A stretch of DNA of 64,000 nucleotides from Streptomyces coffeae (GTDB lineage Bacteria; Actinomycetota; Actinomycetes; Streptomycetales; Streptomycetaceae), in the NCBI RefSeq assembly GCF_016741875.1, contig NZ_JAERRF010000013.1, positions 124,001-188,000 on the forward strand, given 5' to 3'. A program made the translations under genes and the position numbers. The notes under the pieces were generated by a model. It had not been told where the DNA came from. It did no database searches and saw only the letters and a program-made list of their open reading frames with translations. Below are positions 56,543-64,000 of this stretch, piece after piece. Numbering within the stretch: position 1 is the first letter of the stretch; every line of letters starts with the position of its first letter.

Positions 56543-59422
56543 GTGACGAAGGTCGCGGAGACGATGTTCGCCGGGGTCCGGCTGAACAATGATGAACACG
56601 GGCGAACACATCGAGCCGGGGCGGGACGAATGCACGAAGAATCTAGCGAGCTGGCGGCGCTCATCGAGCTGCGCAAGAGGTTCGCCGACGGCCTGGCTCG
56701 TGCCGGGCTGAACAAGACTCAGCTCGCCGCCCGAGCAGAACTGGGCCGCACCACCGTGCAAGAGGCGTTCCAGGCGGGCAAGCCCGCTCCATCAGCCGAG
56801 ACGGTTGTCGCGCTGGCCCGCGTGCTACGCCTGCCAGACCAGCAACTGCTAGATCTGCGGCGCGTCGCCGCTAGAGAGAACGACCCTGCCCTTGGAAAGG
56901 ACCACGGCCCGGGCAAGCCGATCACGGAGTGGGACCCTCACGACTTGGAGGTCCACCCCGCCGGGGTCGGCTCTGGGATCGTGCCTCAGCGGGTGCTGCC
57001 CGGCTATGTCCCGCGTGGCCATGACCGGATCCTCACCGACGCGGCGCTGGAGGCCGCACAGGGCAACAGCCGGATGCTGGTCCTGGTCGGAACGTCCTCC
57101 ACCGGCAAGACAAGGGCCTGCTGGGAGGCCATTCAGCCGCTCGAGACCCGCGGGTGGCGGCTGTGGCACCCGTTCGACCCGACCCGAGCCGAAGCCGCCC
57201 TCGACGACCTCGAACGTGTCGTGCCTCGCACAGTAGTCTGGCTCAACGAAGCCCAGCACTACCTCGGCAACCCCCAGCTCGGCGAGCGGATCGCGGCCGC
57301 CGTCCATTCGCTCCTCACCCAGCCCCAGCGCCGACCGGTCCTCGTTCTGGGCACCCTCTGGCCCGAATACGCCGACCAGTACACAGCCCTGCCCCCCGCT
57401 GGCTCCCCGGATCCGCACAGCCGGGTCCGAGAATTACTCGCCGGACGCACCCTCACCATCCCTGACACCTTCGACCAGGACGCACTACGATCCGTAGCTG
57501 TCCTGGCGCAAGACGGCGATCAACTGCTCGCCGACGCTCTCACTCGAGCCCACGCCCACGGACGAATCACCCAGGACCTCGCCGGCGCCCCCGAACTGCT
57601 ACGTCGCTACGAGCACAGCACACCGACCGCCAAGGCCGTACTGCAGGCGGCTATGGACGCACGCCGTCTTGGCATCGGCCTCCACCTCCCGCAAACCTTC
57701 CTCACGGATGCCGCGATCGACTACCTCAGCGACCAGGACTACGACGAACTCACAGACGACTGGGCAGAGGCTGCCTTCGCCGACCTCGCCCGCCCCGTCC
57801 ACGGCAAGCAGGCACCCCTGCGCCGCACCGGAGCCCGGCCCAGGCGCCGCCCACCCGGCGGCCCGACATCGGCACCCACGCCTACCTCCGTGACAGGACC
57901 AGCGTTCCGGCTCGCCGACTACCTCGAACAGCACGGCCGCACCACCCGGTTGAAGCTGTGCCCACCCGCATCGTTCTGGGCCGCCGCCCACGCCCACCTC
58001 ACCCACCCCGACGACCTCGGCAACCTTGCGATCGCCGCTGAACAAAGGCACCGCCTGCAGTGGGCACACCACCTCCGGCTCCGCGCCGCCAACGCAGGTC
58101 ACCCCTACTCCCTCAACTACCTGGCACGGATGAGGGAGGGGGCAGGGGACATGGAAGGCGCTGAATCCCTCTACCAGCGAGCCGCAGACGCCGGCGGCAC
58201 CAGCGATCTGACTGACCTGGCGGACCAAAGGAGAGAAGCTGGAGACCCGGAGGGCGCCGGAGCCCTCTACCGGCGGGCCGCTGATGCCGGCGACGCAGAC
58301 GCCTTGTTCCTCCTGGCGGGGCGCCGGAAGGCAGCCGGAGACCGTGAGGGTGCCGAAGCCTTCTACCAGCGAGCCGCAGACGCTGGCCGCGCTGACGCCC
58401 TTGTCGACCTAGTGGAGCTGAAGGAGGAAGCCGGGGACTGGGAGGGTGTCAAAGCCCTCTACGAACGGGCCGCCGATACCGGCGACACCTACGCCATTGC
58501 CCGTTTGGCAGACATGCGGGCGGAGGCCGGGGACCAGGAAGGTGCTGAAGCCCTTTACCAAGGGGTCGTCGATGCTGGCGACACCGATGCCCTGATCTAC
58601 CTGGCCCAGCTGAAGGAGGATGCCGGAGACTTCGACGGTGCCGAAGCCCTTTACCAACGGGTCGTCGATGCTGGCGACACCGATGCCCTGATCTACCTGG
58701 CCCAGCTGAAGGAGGATGCCGGAGACTTCGACGGTGCCGAAGCCCTTTACCAAGGGGCCGTCGATGCTGGCGACACCGATGCCCTGATCTACCTGGCCCA
58801 GCTGAAGGAGGAAGCTCGAGACTTCGACGGTGCCGAAGCCCTCTATCAGCAGGTCGCCGACACCAGCGACCCCTACACCGTGGTCCACCTGGCCGAGCTG
58901 AAGGAGGAAGCCGGAGATCTCGAGGGTGCCGAGACCCTCTACCAGCAGGCTGCTACCAACCCCATCGCACTGACAGTCCTGGCGCGAATGCGGGAACAGG
59001 ACGGTGACTGGGAGGGCGCCAAAGCGGTCTACCAGCGCGCCGCAGACGCAGGCCACGCTGGCGCCCTGGTTCGCCTGGCAGAGCTGCGAGACGAGGCCGG
59101 GGACCAGAAGGGCGCTGAGACCTTCTACCAGCAGGCCGCCGCCACCGGCGACCCCGACACCCTGATCCACCTAGCACGGATGCGAGACGAGGCCGGGGAC
59201 CAGAAGGGCGCTGAGACCTTCTACCAGCAGGCCGCCGCCACCGGCGACCCCGACACCCTGATCCACCTAGCACGGATGCGAGACGAGGCCGGGGACCAGA
59301 AGGGCGCTGAGACCTTCTACCAGCGAGCCGCCGATACCGGCGAACTTCCCGACGACGAGGCTAAAATGAGGTGGCCGTACGGACTCGACCCGGACGGCTC
59401 GCCTACGCCCCCTTGGCCGTGA
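56543..59422 (+). CDS. HTH / P-loop NTPase / 32-residue-repeat protein (STAND-like)
   Basis: 959-residue protein. An XRE-like HTH comes first (about 38-105: LNKTQLAARAELGRTTVQEA, FQAGKPAPSAETVVALARVL). The NTPase has Walker A GTSSTGKT (183-190) and a Walker B-like VVWLNEAQ (231-238), then LVLGTLWPEYADQYTALPPA. From about residue 516 come 13 helical repeats of 32 residues (AGDxxGAEALYQRAADAGDT-type), like short Sel1/TPR units; several are nearly identical. The plan resembles STAND signalling ATPases used in regulation or phage defence. GTG at 56543 has AAGGTGAGG ahead; ATG at 56630 is an alternative. Codon 298 is TTA (57434-57436). Confidence 0.82.
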   Translation: MTKVAETMFAGVRLNNDEHGRTHRAGAGRMHEESSELAALIELRKRFADGLARAGLNKTQLAARAELGRTTVQEAFQAGKPAPSAETVVALARVLRLPDQQLLDLRRVAARENDPALGKDHGPGKPITEWDPHDLEVHPAGVGSGIVPQRVLPGYVPRGHDRILTDAALEAAQGNSRMLVLVGTSSTGKTRACWEAIQPLETRGWRLWHPFDPTRAEAALDDLERVVPRTVVWLNEAQHYLGNPQLGERIAAAVHSLLTQPQRRPVLVLGTLWPEYADQYTALPPAGSPDPHSRVRELLAGRTLTIPDTFDQDALRSVAVLAQDGDQLLADALTRAHAHGRITQDLAGAPELLRRYEHSTPTAKAVLQAAMDARRLGIGLHLPQTFLTDAAIDYLSDQDYDELTDDWAEAAFADLARPVHGKQAPLRRTGARPRRRPPGGPTSAPTPTSVTGPAFRLADYLEQHGRTTRLKLCPPASFWAAAHAHLTHPDDLGNLAIAAEQRHRLQWAHHLRLRAANAGHPYSLNYLARMREGAGDMEGAESLYQRAADAGGTSDLTDLADQRREAGDPEGAGALYRRAADAGDADALFLLAGRRKAAGDREGAEAFYQRAADAGRADALVDLVELKEEAGDWEGVKALYERAADTGDTYAIARLADMRAEAGDQEGAEALYQGVVDAGDTDALIYLAQLKEDAGDFDGAEALYQRVVDAGDTDALIYLAQLKEDAGDFDGAEALYQGAVDAGDTDALIYLAQLKEEARDFDGAEALYQQVADTSDPYTVVHLAELKEEAGDLEGAETLYQQAATNPIALTVLARMREQDGDWEGAKAVYQRAADAGHAGALVRLAELRDEAGDQKGAETFYQQAAATGDPDTLIHLARMRDEAGDQKGAETFYQQAAATGDPDTLIHLARMRDEAGDQKGAETFYQRAADTGELPDDEAKMRWPYGLDPDGSPTPPWP
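58571..58858 (+). repeat. Three 96-bp tandem repeats inside the HTH-NTPase gene
   Basis: Units start at 58571, 58667 and 58763. The first two differ at two of 96 bases by eye; the third diverges in its second half. Each encodes one 32-residue helical repeat (DAGDTDALIYLAQLKE...). Confidence 0.9.
59091..59330 (+). repeat. Second 96-bp tandem repeat block
   Basis: Units start at 59091 and 59187 and appear identical over all 96 bases; a third, from 59283, keeps about the first 42 bases before the C-terminus. Such identity implies very recent duplication or gene conversion, and may cause assembly collapse. Confidence 0.9.
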
Positions 59423-59480
59423 ACTGAGGACGCCACGCGAGAGCGCAGCACAAGATTCGGTGAGTGATGCGACGCTGGTC

Positions 59481-59500
59481 GACTCAGAGATTTCTGAGTC
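59481..59500. terminator. Hairpin after the HTH-NTPase gene
   Basis: GACTCAGA and TCTGAGTC pair around GATT, with a few more pairs outside after a mismatch (GGT/ACC). It begins 59 bases past the stop and may terminate the transcript or be one IS end. Confidence 0.5.
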
Positions 59501-59699
59501 CACCGGTTCACTTCTCTATCGGCGGCCAGCACTAGACCCGGGGCAATCGGCTTCGACAAAACATCCTGAACCTGTCCACAGCCGCTCTCCCGACCTGGCC
59601 AGCTCCTCAGCGCCCGCCGGGTGAACGTCGCCACCACGATCCGGCGCAACCGAGAGTGCTCGAACGGGATCCCGGTTGAGCATCATCGCGCGTGAACTC

Positions 59700-59827
59700 C
59701 AGGTCCGCCTCCTTCGCGATCACCGCGGTCTTCTCACCCGCCGCGAACCGTTCCCCGGTCTGAAGCCGGATCCCCTCACGAAACGCCCGACGCTCAGCGG
59801 TCAGGCCCCGCCCTCCGGATAACGCAT
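59700..59827 (-). pseudogene. IS630-type transposase N-terminal fragment
   Basis: Minus-strand frames read MRYPEGG from the ATG at 59827 and, one base shifted, RGLTAERRAFREGIRLQTGE and RFAAGEKTAVIAKE, the HTH start of IS630-family transposases (MRYPxGGGLTAxxRxRRExxR type). The reading frame is broken near the start and similarity ends after AKE. No DDE domain is left. Confidence 0.6.
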
Positions 59828-60097
59828 ACCACCGGCATACCGCAGGGATCATCAACCGTCACTGCCCGACGACAACCCGAAAAACTCAGTAACCGGCGAC
59901 CCACCGCGATGTTCCCGCGCTCGGGTCAGACTGTGGGGCGGGCGTGCTGGCCGACGGCTGTGAACTCGCCTGTGTACAGGCCGCTCCCTCGCGGATAGCG
60001 GCACCGTGTCGACTTCCGGGGCCCTCGCGGCCAGCCACACCACGGTCGCCCAAGGAGCGCTTGGCCTTGGTTCCGTTCAGCCCTTGGCCGGCTCACG

Positions 60098-60361
60098 TTA
60101 GGGGTCTCTACGGCGTTCATGTTCGTCATTCCATATCCGGAGCAGGATGCAGGGGTCTGCGCCACAGGCTCGTGCGTAGCGGTCCGTGAAGTGCTGGGTT
60201 GGGAACTGGCGGCAGGCCAGGATGCTGATGACGTACTTGGGGTCGCTGCCGGTTCTGCGCGCCAGGGCCTCCAGCGGGAGGTGGGTCTGGCGCCAGATGG
60301 AGGTCATGACCAGACCGATGTGGGTATGTGCCGCAGTCGGGCGGCGTGGTGTGTGAGGCAT
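60098..60361 (-). CDS. Small XRE-like HTH protein
   Basis: 87-residue protein. LPLEALARRTGSDPKYVISI and LACRQFPTQHFTDRYARACG, ending DPCILLRIWNDEHERRRDP, resemble the HTH and following helix of XRE-type regulators that normally continue with a large C-terminal domain, absent here. GGAG stands eight bases before the ATG at 60359-60361, so the short form may be expressed. It could be a truncated regulator or a stand-alone DNA-binding protein. Confidence 0.5.
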   Translation of the reverse strand: MPHTPRRPTAAHTHIGLVMTSIWRQTHLPLEALARRTGSDPKYVISILACRQFPTQHFTDRYARACGADPCILLRIWNDEHERRRDP

Positions 60362-60422
60362 GCACGGATCTCCGCTGAGGTGGGGAGTACGGGGCGCCGC
60401 GGTGCCCAGCGCCCCGCCGTGG

Positions 60423-60668
60423 TCAGAGACGGTGCCTTTGGTGACCGTGGATGGGGTGTTGGGCGGCCAGTTGCATTCCCAGAAGGACCATCGTGGCCGT
60501 TGCGGAAAGGGAATGGCCGAGCCGCTGTAGGAGCAGGGCGTGTCCGACCGGTGAAGTGAGCACCTGCAGGGTGTGGATGAGACAGTCCGGGCAGGGCTGT
60601 GTCATCCACAACGCACGAAGGCGGATGTTGCGGGGTTTATGGCGGCGGCGCCGGGGGGATGTCGCCAT
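60423..60668 (-). CDS. 81-residue hypothetical protein with strong ribosome site
   Basis: MATSPRRRRHKPRNIRLRAL, WMTQPCPDCLIHTLQVLTSP and GHALLLQRLGHSLSATATMV. A basic N-terminus, one CPDC pair and a moderately hydrophobic middle are visible. AAGGAGAG lies before the ATG at 60666-60668. It is 61 bases upstream of the small HTH gene on the same strand and is preceded by a leader hairpin. Family not recognised. Confidence 0.5.
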   Translation of the reverse strand: MATSPRRRRHKPRNIRLRALWMTQPCPDCLIHTLQVLTSPVGHALLLQRLGHSLSATATMVLLGMQLAAQHPIHGHQRHRL

Positions 60669-61157
60669 GGCGTCTCTCCTTGGGGAGTCGTAGACACAGG
60701 GCCCCGGCGGCGGCTGCAACCACAACTGCTGGGGCCCTGTTGCCGTTCGGCCTCGGTGGCCGAGCGCGATTGACGGTAGGCGGAACGTGGCATCTCGCGT
60801 GCCTTGCGTCACGGCGATGAGCCCTTCCTGCGTGCCGCGCACCGCGCTCTGCCGGGACGCCGCTGCCATCGAGCGGATTCCGCTGAGTTCGAATCAGGTG
60901 ACAGAACGCGCGCCGGTGGTGCGCCTCCTTCCGGCTGGTCACGCCCCTTCCGCTGCTCGCGCGATGCGTCAGTTTCACAGCGAAATTCGAATCCATGGGT
61001 CGTGCGGCGATGGCCTGCGATGGCTGGTCTGACAGTGGGATGAACGCGCTCGTGACAAGAGCGCACTTGCATGGGCAGAGGTGGCTGAATTCCGGAAATA
61101 TTGCTTCAACCATGCATAGGGGGCACCGTGGCTGGTGATCCTGCCAGTGTCAGGCCG
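60669..61157. other. 489-base gap, leader hairpin and no gene seen
   Basis: Holds the hairpin at 60697-60739. Around 61072-61081 the minus strand reads ATGCAAGTGC, a partial copy of the operator shared by the 61211 and 61701 genes. No coding frame is credible. Confidence 0.4.
60697..60739. repeat. Leader hairpin upstream of the 60423-60668 gene
   Basis: CAGGGCCCC (60697-60705) pairs perfectly with GGGGCCCTG (60731-60739). It ends 28 bases before the ATG on the minus strand, so it would sit in the mRNA leader or end an upstream transcript. Confidence 0.55.
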
Positions 61158-61171
61158 GATGCAATTGCATC
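61158..61171. promoter_or_regulatory. Operator copy 1 (ATGCAATTGCAT type)
   Basis: GATGCAATTGCATC is a perfect 14-bp palindrome followed by TG, 40 bases upstream of the DUF397 start. A matching site precedes the methyltransferase gene. Confidence 0.6.
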
Positions 61172-61210
61172 TGGCTCAACGGAGTGTTCGTTCGCTGCGG
61201 AGGTTCACCG

Positions 61211-61444
61211 ATGAAGAAGCTGAGGCGTACATCTACGGAGTCGGCAGTCCGCCGAGGAGATGGCTTATCGGCGTGGCGGAAGAGTTCGCACAGCAACCCC
61301 TCAGGTGCCTGTGTCGAGGTCGCGGAGACTGCCGATGGGGTGGTCGCCTTCCGGGACTCGAAGAGGAAGGAAGGCCCCGTCATGGCTGTTTCCCGGGCTT
61401 CGGCAGCGGCGTTTACAGCTGCTGTGGCCCGCGACGAGCTCTGA
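61211..61444 (+). CDS. DUF397 domain protein, second copy
   Basis: 77-residue DUF397 protein: SAWRKSSHSNPSGACVEVAE, TADGVVAFRDSKRKEGPVMA and RASAAAFTAAVARDEL are the family pattern. GGAGG stands eight bases before the ATG. It is encoded in the same island as a DUF5753 regulator (62545-63483), though here on the other strand and separated by a methyltransferase gene. A 14-bp palindrome lies in its promoter region. It should modulate the regulator, by family analogy. Confidence 0.85.
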   Translation: MKKLRRTSTESAVRRGDGLSAWRKSSHSNPSGACVEVAETADGVVAFRDSKRKEGPVMAVSRASAAAFTAAVARDEL

Positions 61445-61633
61445 CGAGGCAACCGGTTTCTAGGATGCGCGCCTGCAACTTCGCGCTCGGGAATCTTCAG
61501 CGTGAGCATGAGGCTTGCCCGGTGCCCGGCGTGCGCTTCCGTCGGCGTGGGGCCTGTGGCGGGTACGCGTTGAACGGATGGCTGCGGATTCCGTACTGGA
61601 CAGTGAGGGCAACCGACCAGTAGGCATGAGGCA

Positions 61634-61645
61634 ATGCAAGTGCAT
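61634..61645. promoter_or_regulatory. Operator copy 2 (ATGCAAGTGCAT)
   Basis: ATGCAAGTGCAT differs from copy 1 at one central base, and both are followed by CTG. It ends 55 bases before the methyltransferase start. The same protein, perhaps the DUF5753 regulator, may bind both. Confidence 0.55.
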
Positions 61646-61652
61646 CTGCTGC

Positions 61653-61677
61653 ATCCACCCCCTGCCAGGGGGTGGAT
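61653..61677 (+). repeat. 10-bp-stem leader hairpin before the methyltransferase
   Basis: ATCCACCCCC (61653-61662) pairs with GGGGGTGGAT (61668-61677) around TGCCA, 23 bases before the GTG start. It could be an attenuator or protect the mRNA 5' end. Confidence 0.6.
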
Positions 61678-61700
61678 GGTCATGGATGAAGGGATGACCA

Positions 61701-62534
61701 GTGGGGGAGCAGCCGGCACCCGGACAAGCCAACAGCCAGGAAGCCGAGTTAGGGCAGAACCGGGCGCACAGCGCACGCATGTACGACTACTATCTCGGCG
61801 GGAAGACGAACTATGCGGTGGACCGTGAAGCAGCTGAAGCGGTCATCCGGGTCTTTCCCGCAATAGAGGTGACCGCACGGGTCAACCGCGCCTTCATGCA
61901 CCGAGTCGGCCGCTACCTGGCTCGGCAGGGCGTGCGGCAGTTCATCGACCTGGGTACCGGTATCCCCACCGCCCCCAACCTCCATGAAATTGTCCAGCAG
62001 ATTGCTCCCCACAGCAGCGTCCTCTACCTGGACAACGATCCGATCGTACTGGTCTACGCGGACGAGCTCCTGGACGGCACGCCGGAGGGAACGACGTGCT
62101 ATGCCGAAGCCGATGTCACGCGGCCCGAGAAGGTCCTGGAAGCAGTCGAGGCGACGAACACCATTGATCTCGATCGACCGGTAGCGCTGAGCCTCCACGC
62201 CCTGCTGCATTTCGTCCCTGACGAGCAGGACCCCTACGAGATCGTCCGCTCGCTCCTCGCCCGGGTCGCTCCCGGCTCGTATCTGAGCCTGTCGCACTGC
62301 ACGGGAGACTTCGACCCAGAAGCCTGGTCCGCCATTGTCGACGCCTACACACAACGAGGCACCCCGACCCAAGTGCGAACCAAGGCCGAGGTGCTACGTT
62401 TCTTCGACGGTCTGGAGATGGTGGAGCCTGGAGTGGTCGTGGGACACCGATGGCGCCCAGAACCGGCCAGCGGTCCCAGCCTCGTGACGGATGCTCAGGT
62501 TTCCCTGTATGCCGGTCTGGGACGGAAGCGCTGA
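61701..62534 (+). CDS. SAM-dependent methyltransferase, DUF574/Methyltransf_19 family
   Basis: 277-residue protein of an actinobacterial methyltransferase family common beside XRE/DUF397 genes. Marks: SARMYDYYLGGKTNYAVDRE (25-44), FIDLGTGIPTAPNLHEIVQQ as SAM loop, VLYLDNDPIVLVYADELLDG, and LSLHALLHFVPDEQDPYEIV. Despite frequent occurrence the substrate is unknown and some members may be regulatory. GTG at 61701 has GAAGGGA ahead. It converges with the DUF5753 gene, ten bases between stops, and has an operator and hairpin in its leader. Confidence 0.87.
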   Translation: MGEQPAPGQANSQEAELGQNRAHSARMYDYYLGGKTNYAVDREAAEAVIRVFPAIEVTARVNRAFMHRVGRYLARQGVRQFIDLGTGIPTAPNLHEIVQQIAPHSSVLYLDNDPIVLVYADELLDGTPEGTTCYAEADVTRPEKVLEAVEATNTIDLDRPVALSLHALLHFVPDEQDPYEIVRSLLARVAPGSYLSLSHCTGDFDPEAWSAIVDAYTQRGTPTQVRTKAEVLRFFDGLEMVEPGVVVGHRWRPEPASGPSLVTDAQVSLYAGLGRKR

Positions 62535-62544
62535 CTGCGGCGCA

Positions 62545-63483
62545 TTATCGGTAGCAGTTCGACTTCAGTAGGTCCCGGAGCCGCTGCACCGACCTGGCGG
62601 GCGAAAGTGACTGGTTGCGCAGAGCGTCAAATTTCTTGATGCGCTCATCAACCTGTTCCTCGTCCTGGAAGATCAGCCCGCCCTCGAAAGTCTCCGCGTA
62701 CGCGATTGTGGGCAGAATCCGTGTGGAGAAATCCCAAATCGTGGTGGAGTTGATGAAGACTGGCAGGTTGTATCGATCCTGCTCGGCTATGCGGATCTGG
62801 TACCGAGGGCTGGTAGCCAGGTCAATCAGATGCCGCACCTGCTCACGCATGATCTCCGGAGTCCCGTAGCGGCGCCTCAGAGAGCCCTCGTCGATGATGC
62901 AGATGAGCTTCTTGTCCGCGGGTGCCTGCCGAAAACGCAGTTGTCGCTCCATGCGGAAGGCGGCCAGTGCCCGGTGTTGGCGCGCATCCCCGCTGCCGCC
63001 CTGAATCACGGCGTGAGCGTACGCCTCAGTCTGCAGCAGGCCGGGCAGCTGGAGAGGCTCGAAGACCTTGATCCGCTGCGCCATGCTCTCGAAGCTGACG
63101 ACCGCCTGGAGATGCTTTTGAGTCACGCTTGACCACGGCTGCCACCACGGCTCCCGGTTGGCCTCTTCGGCCAACTCCCTCAACTGCGCCTGTTCCAGGG
63201 GGTCGTCGACCTCATAAATGGTAAATAGCCGCCTCAGGTCGCACTCCTTGAATTGGTGCTGGCCATTCTCGATGCGACTGACCTTCGAGGGCGACCCCTC
63301 CAGGTAGCGCGCCACCTCCTCCTGCTTCAGGCCAAGGGAATTGCGACGGGAGCGTAGGGCATTGCCCAGTACCATCCGCTGCGCAGACGGTACTGCCTCG
63401 TCGCGCAGGTATCGCACGCGACGGCCCGGCCTGGACGCGTCTGCACCGCCAGACTCCTGTACGCCTGCCAATGGTTGAGCCAC
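62545..63483 (-). CDS. XRE-type HTH regulator with DUF5753 domain, second copy
   Basis: 312-residue regulator like the 10323 gene. HTH at about 37-95: LGNALRSRRNSLGLKQEEVA, RYLEGSPSKVSRIENGQHQF, KECDLRRLFTIYEVDDP. DUF5753 follows: AVVSFESMAQRIKVFEPLQL, PGLLQTEAYAHAVIQG, FRQAPADKKLICIIDEGSLR. The GTG at 63481-63483 has AAGGAG about six bases upstream. It is a candidate binder of the palindromes before the DUF397 and methyltransferase genes. Higher A/T content than the window core fits recent acquisition. Confidence 0.88.
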   Translation of the reverse strand: MAQPLAGVQESGGADASRPGRRVRYLRDEAVPSAQRMVLGNALRSRRNSLGLKQEEVARYLEGSPSKVSRIENGQHQFKECDLRRLFTIYEVDDPLEQAQLRELAEEANREPWWQPWSSVTQKHLQAVVSFESMAQRIKVFEPLQLPGLLQTEAYAHAVIQGGSGDARQHRALAAFRMERQLRFRQAPADKKLICIIDEGSLRRRYGTPEIMREQVRHLIDLATSPRYQIRIAEQDRYNLPVFINSTTIWDFSTRILPTIAYAETFEGGLIFQDEEQVDERIKKFDALRNQSLSPARSVQRLRDLLKSNCYR

Positions 63484-64000
63484 AGTCTCTCCTTGAGCTT
63501 AGATCACTGACGGTGAGGCTTACGGCGCTCATGGTGCACGACGAGCGTCTTCGGAGGTGACGGAATGGGAGAATCCGCCGAGGATGACCCCGTGATCGGT
63601 TTGATCCGGCCAAGCCTCGCCAGTCGGCTACCGCCAGTGCAGCGAAGGAAGAGGCGAGCGTATGGCCACGCAGGTTCACCACGGCTCCTGCGGCGGACCA
63701 ACTGATCGTTCACCGTCACCAGGGGGCGGCTGACCTTGTGCCTGTTTGTTGTTGCCGGAATGGGCCGGGGTGCGGAGCCGAGGTCGTGCTCACCTGCGGG
63801 CGGTGGTGTTGGTCTTGCCGATGCCGGTTCCGTGGGCGAGGTCTTCAGCGGGGTCGGCTATCAAGGAGCTGGGGGTGGAACGGGACACCGATGAGGTGCC
63901 AGGTGGCGTGGTCGATGCCCGAGCCGACCCAGATGGTCCAGATGGCGAGGCAGCAGTTCCTGAATCGGCGTTAGGCTCCTTACCTCGCATGGGTTGCGAC
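63484..64000. other. 517 bases to the window end, no gene recognised
   Basis: Short frames exist on both strands but none has a ribosome site and family. On the minus strand near 63860-63960 the frame IWTIWVGSGIDHATWHLIGV looks coding-like and may be a fragment of a gene cut by degeneration. Nothing else is seen. Confidence 0.35.

Larger units (their letters stand above)
59423..60097. other. 675-base region with IS remnant and hairpins
   Basis: Contains the 59481-59500 hairpin, the transposase fragment at 59700-59827, and an inverted repeat CCAAGG/CCTTGG (60050-60055, 60065-60070) that could end the 60098 gene. No other coding frame is convincing. Confidence 0.4.

Noticed and set aside
58409..59170. 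Minus-strand frame opposite the 96-bp repeats
   Set aside because: Antisense of the repeat array; coding motifs lie on the plus strand.
58571..59330. Possible CRISPR or non-coding tandem repeat
   Set aside because: Period of 96 bp keeps frame and encodes helical repeats; no spacer pattern.

Overview
The window comes from a high-GC actinomycete, almost certainly Streptomyces or a close relative. Codon third positions are nearly all G or C. GTG starts and four-base start/stop overlaps are frequent. The gene content is typical of that group: DUF397 and DUF5753 regulator pairs, a GPP34 protein, a PknG-type kinase, a MatB-like polysaccharide synthase, and rare TTA codons.

Layout: 1-9.8 kb holds metabolic and transport genes: a truncated GT87 mannosyltransferase, a SnoaL-like protein, a phosphinothricin-type acetyltransferase, an APC permease with an amidohydrolase under a divergent TetR gene, an SDR, an aminotransferase and an unknown two-repeat protein. 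9.9-12.3 kb holds a DUF397/DUF5753 pair and GPP34. 12.5-19.3 kb is a cell-envelope block: a D,D-carboxypeptidase with a long disordered tail, a polytopic membrane protein and an LTA-synthase-like sulfatase.

19.3-27.0 kb is one tight minus-strand operon: trypsin-like protease, PknG-like kinase, VWA protein, four-TM GlnX-like protein and a solute-binding protein. It resembles the mycobacterial PknG-GlnX-GlnH nutrient-sensing module with two extra parts, and its first and last genes carry TTA codons. 27.4-30.2 kb encodes two TIG-repeat proteins without signal peptides, facing a Tet(M)/Otr(A)-type ribosomal protection GTPase. 32.3-33.9 kb is a TetR/NmrA divergent pair with a clear operator. 33.9-36.9 kb is a bacterial NHEJ locus (Ku, LigD polymerase, ATP ligase).

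36.9-45.7 kb holds a D-cysteine desulfhydrase/ACC deaminase relative, a methyltransferase, a carnitine catabolism operon (cdhC, cdhA, cdhB) led by an XRE-TetR fusion regulator, and a MarR-hydrolase set divergent from an SDR. 46-51.6 kb holds an ECF sigma factor with its membrane partner and a MatAB-like exopolysaccharide pair.

From 52 kb on the DNA turns accessory. It has a frameshifted MmyB-type regulator, broken gene fragments, a run of very small genes, a tRNA-3'-end-like sequence amid hairpins, a large HTH/P-loop/32-residue-repeat protein beside a tiny two-TM protein, an IS630-type transposase fragment, and a second DUF397/methyltransferase/DUF5753 cluster that shares a palindromic operator. 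No rRNA, intact tRNA or CRISPR array was seen. Functional names rest on motifs and family knowledge read by eye; no database search was run.
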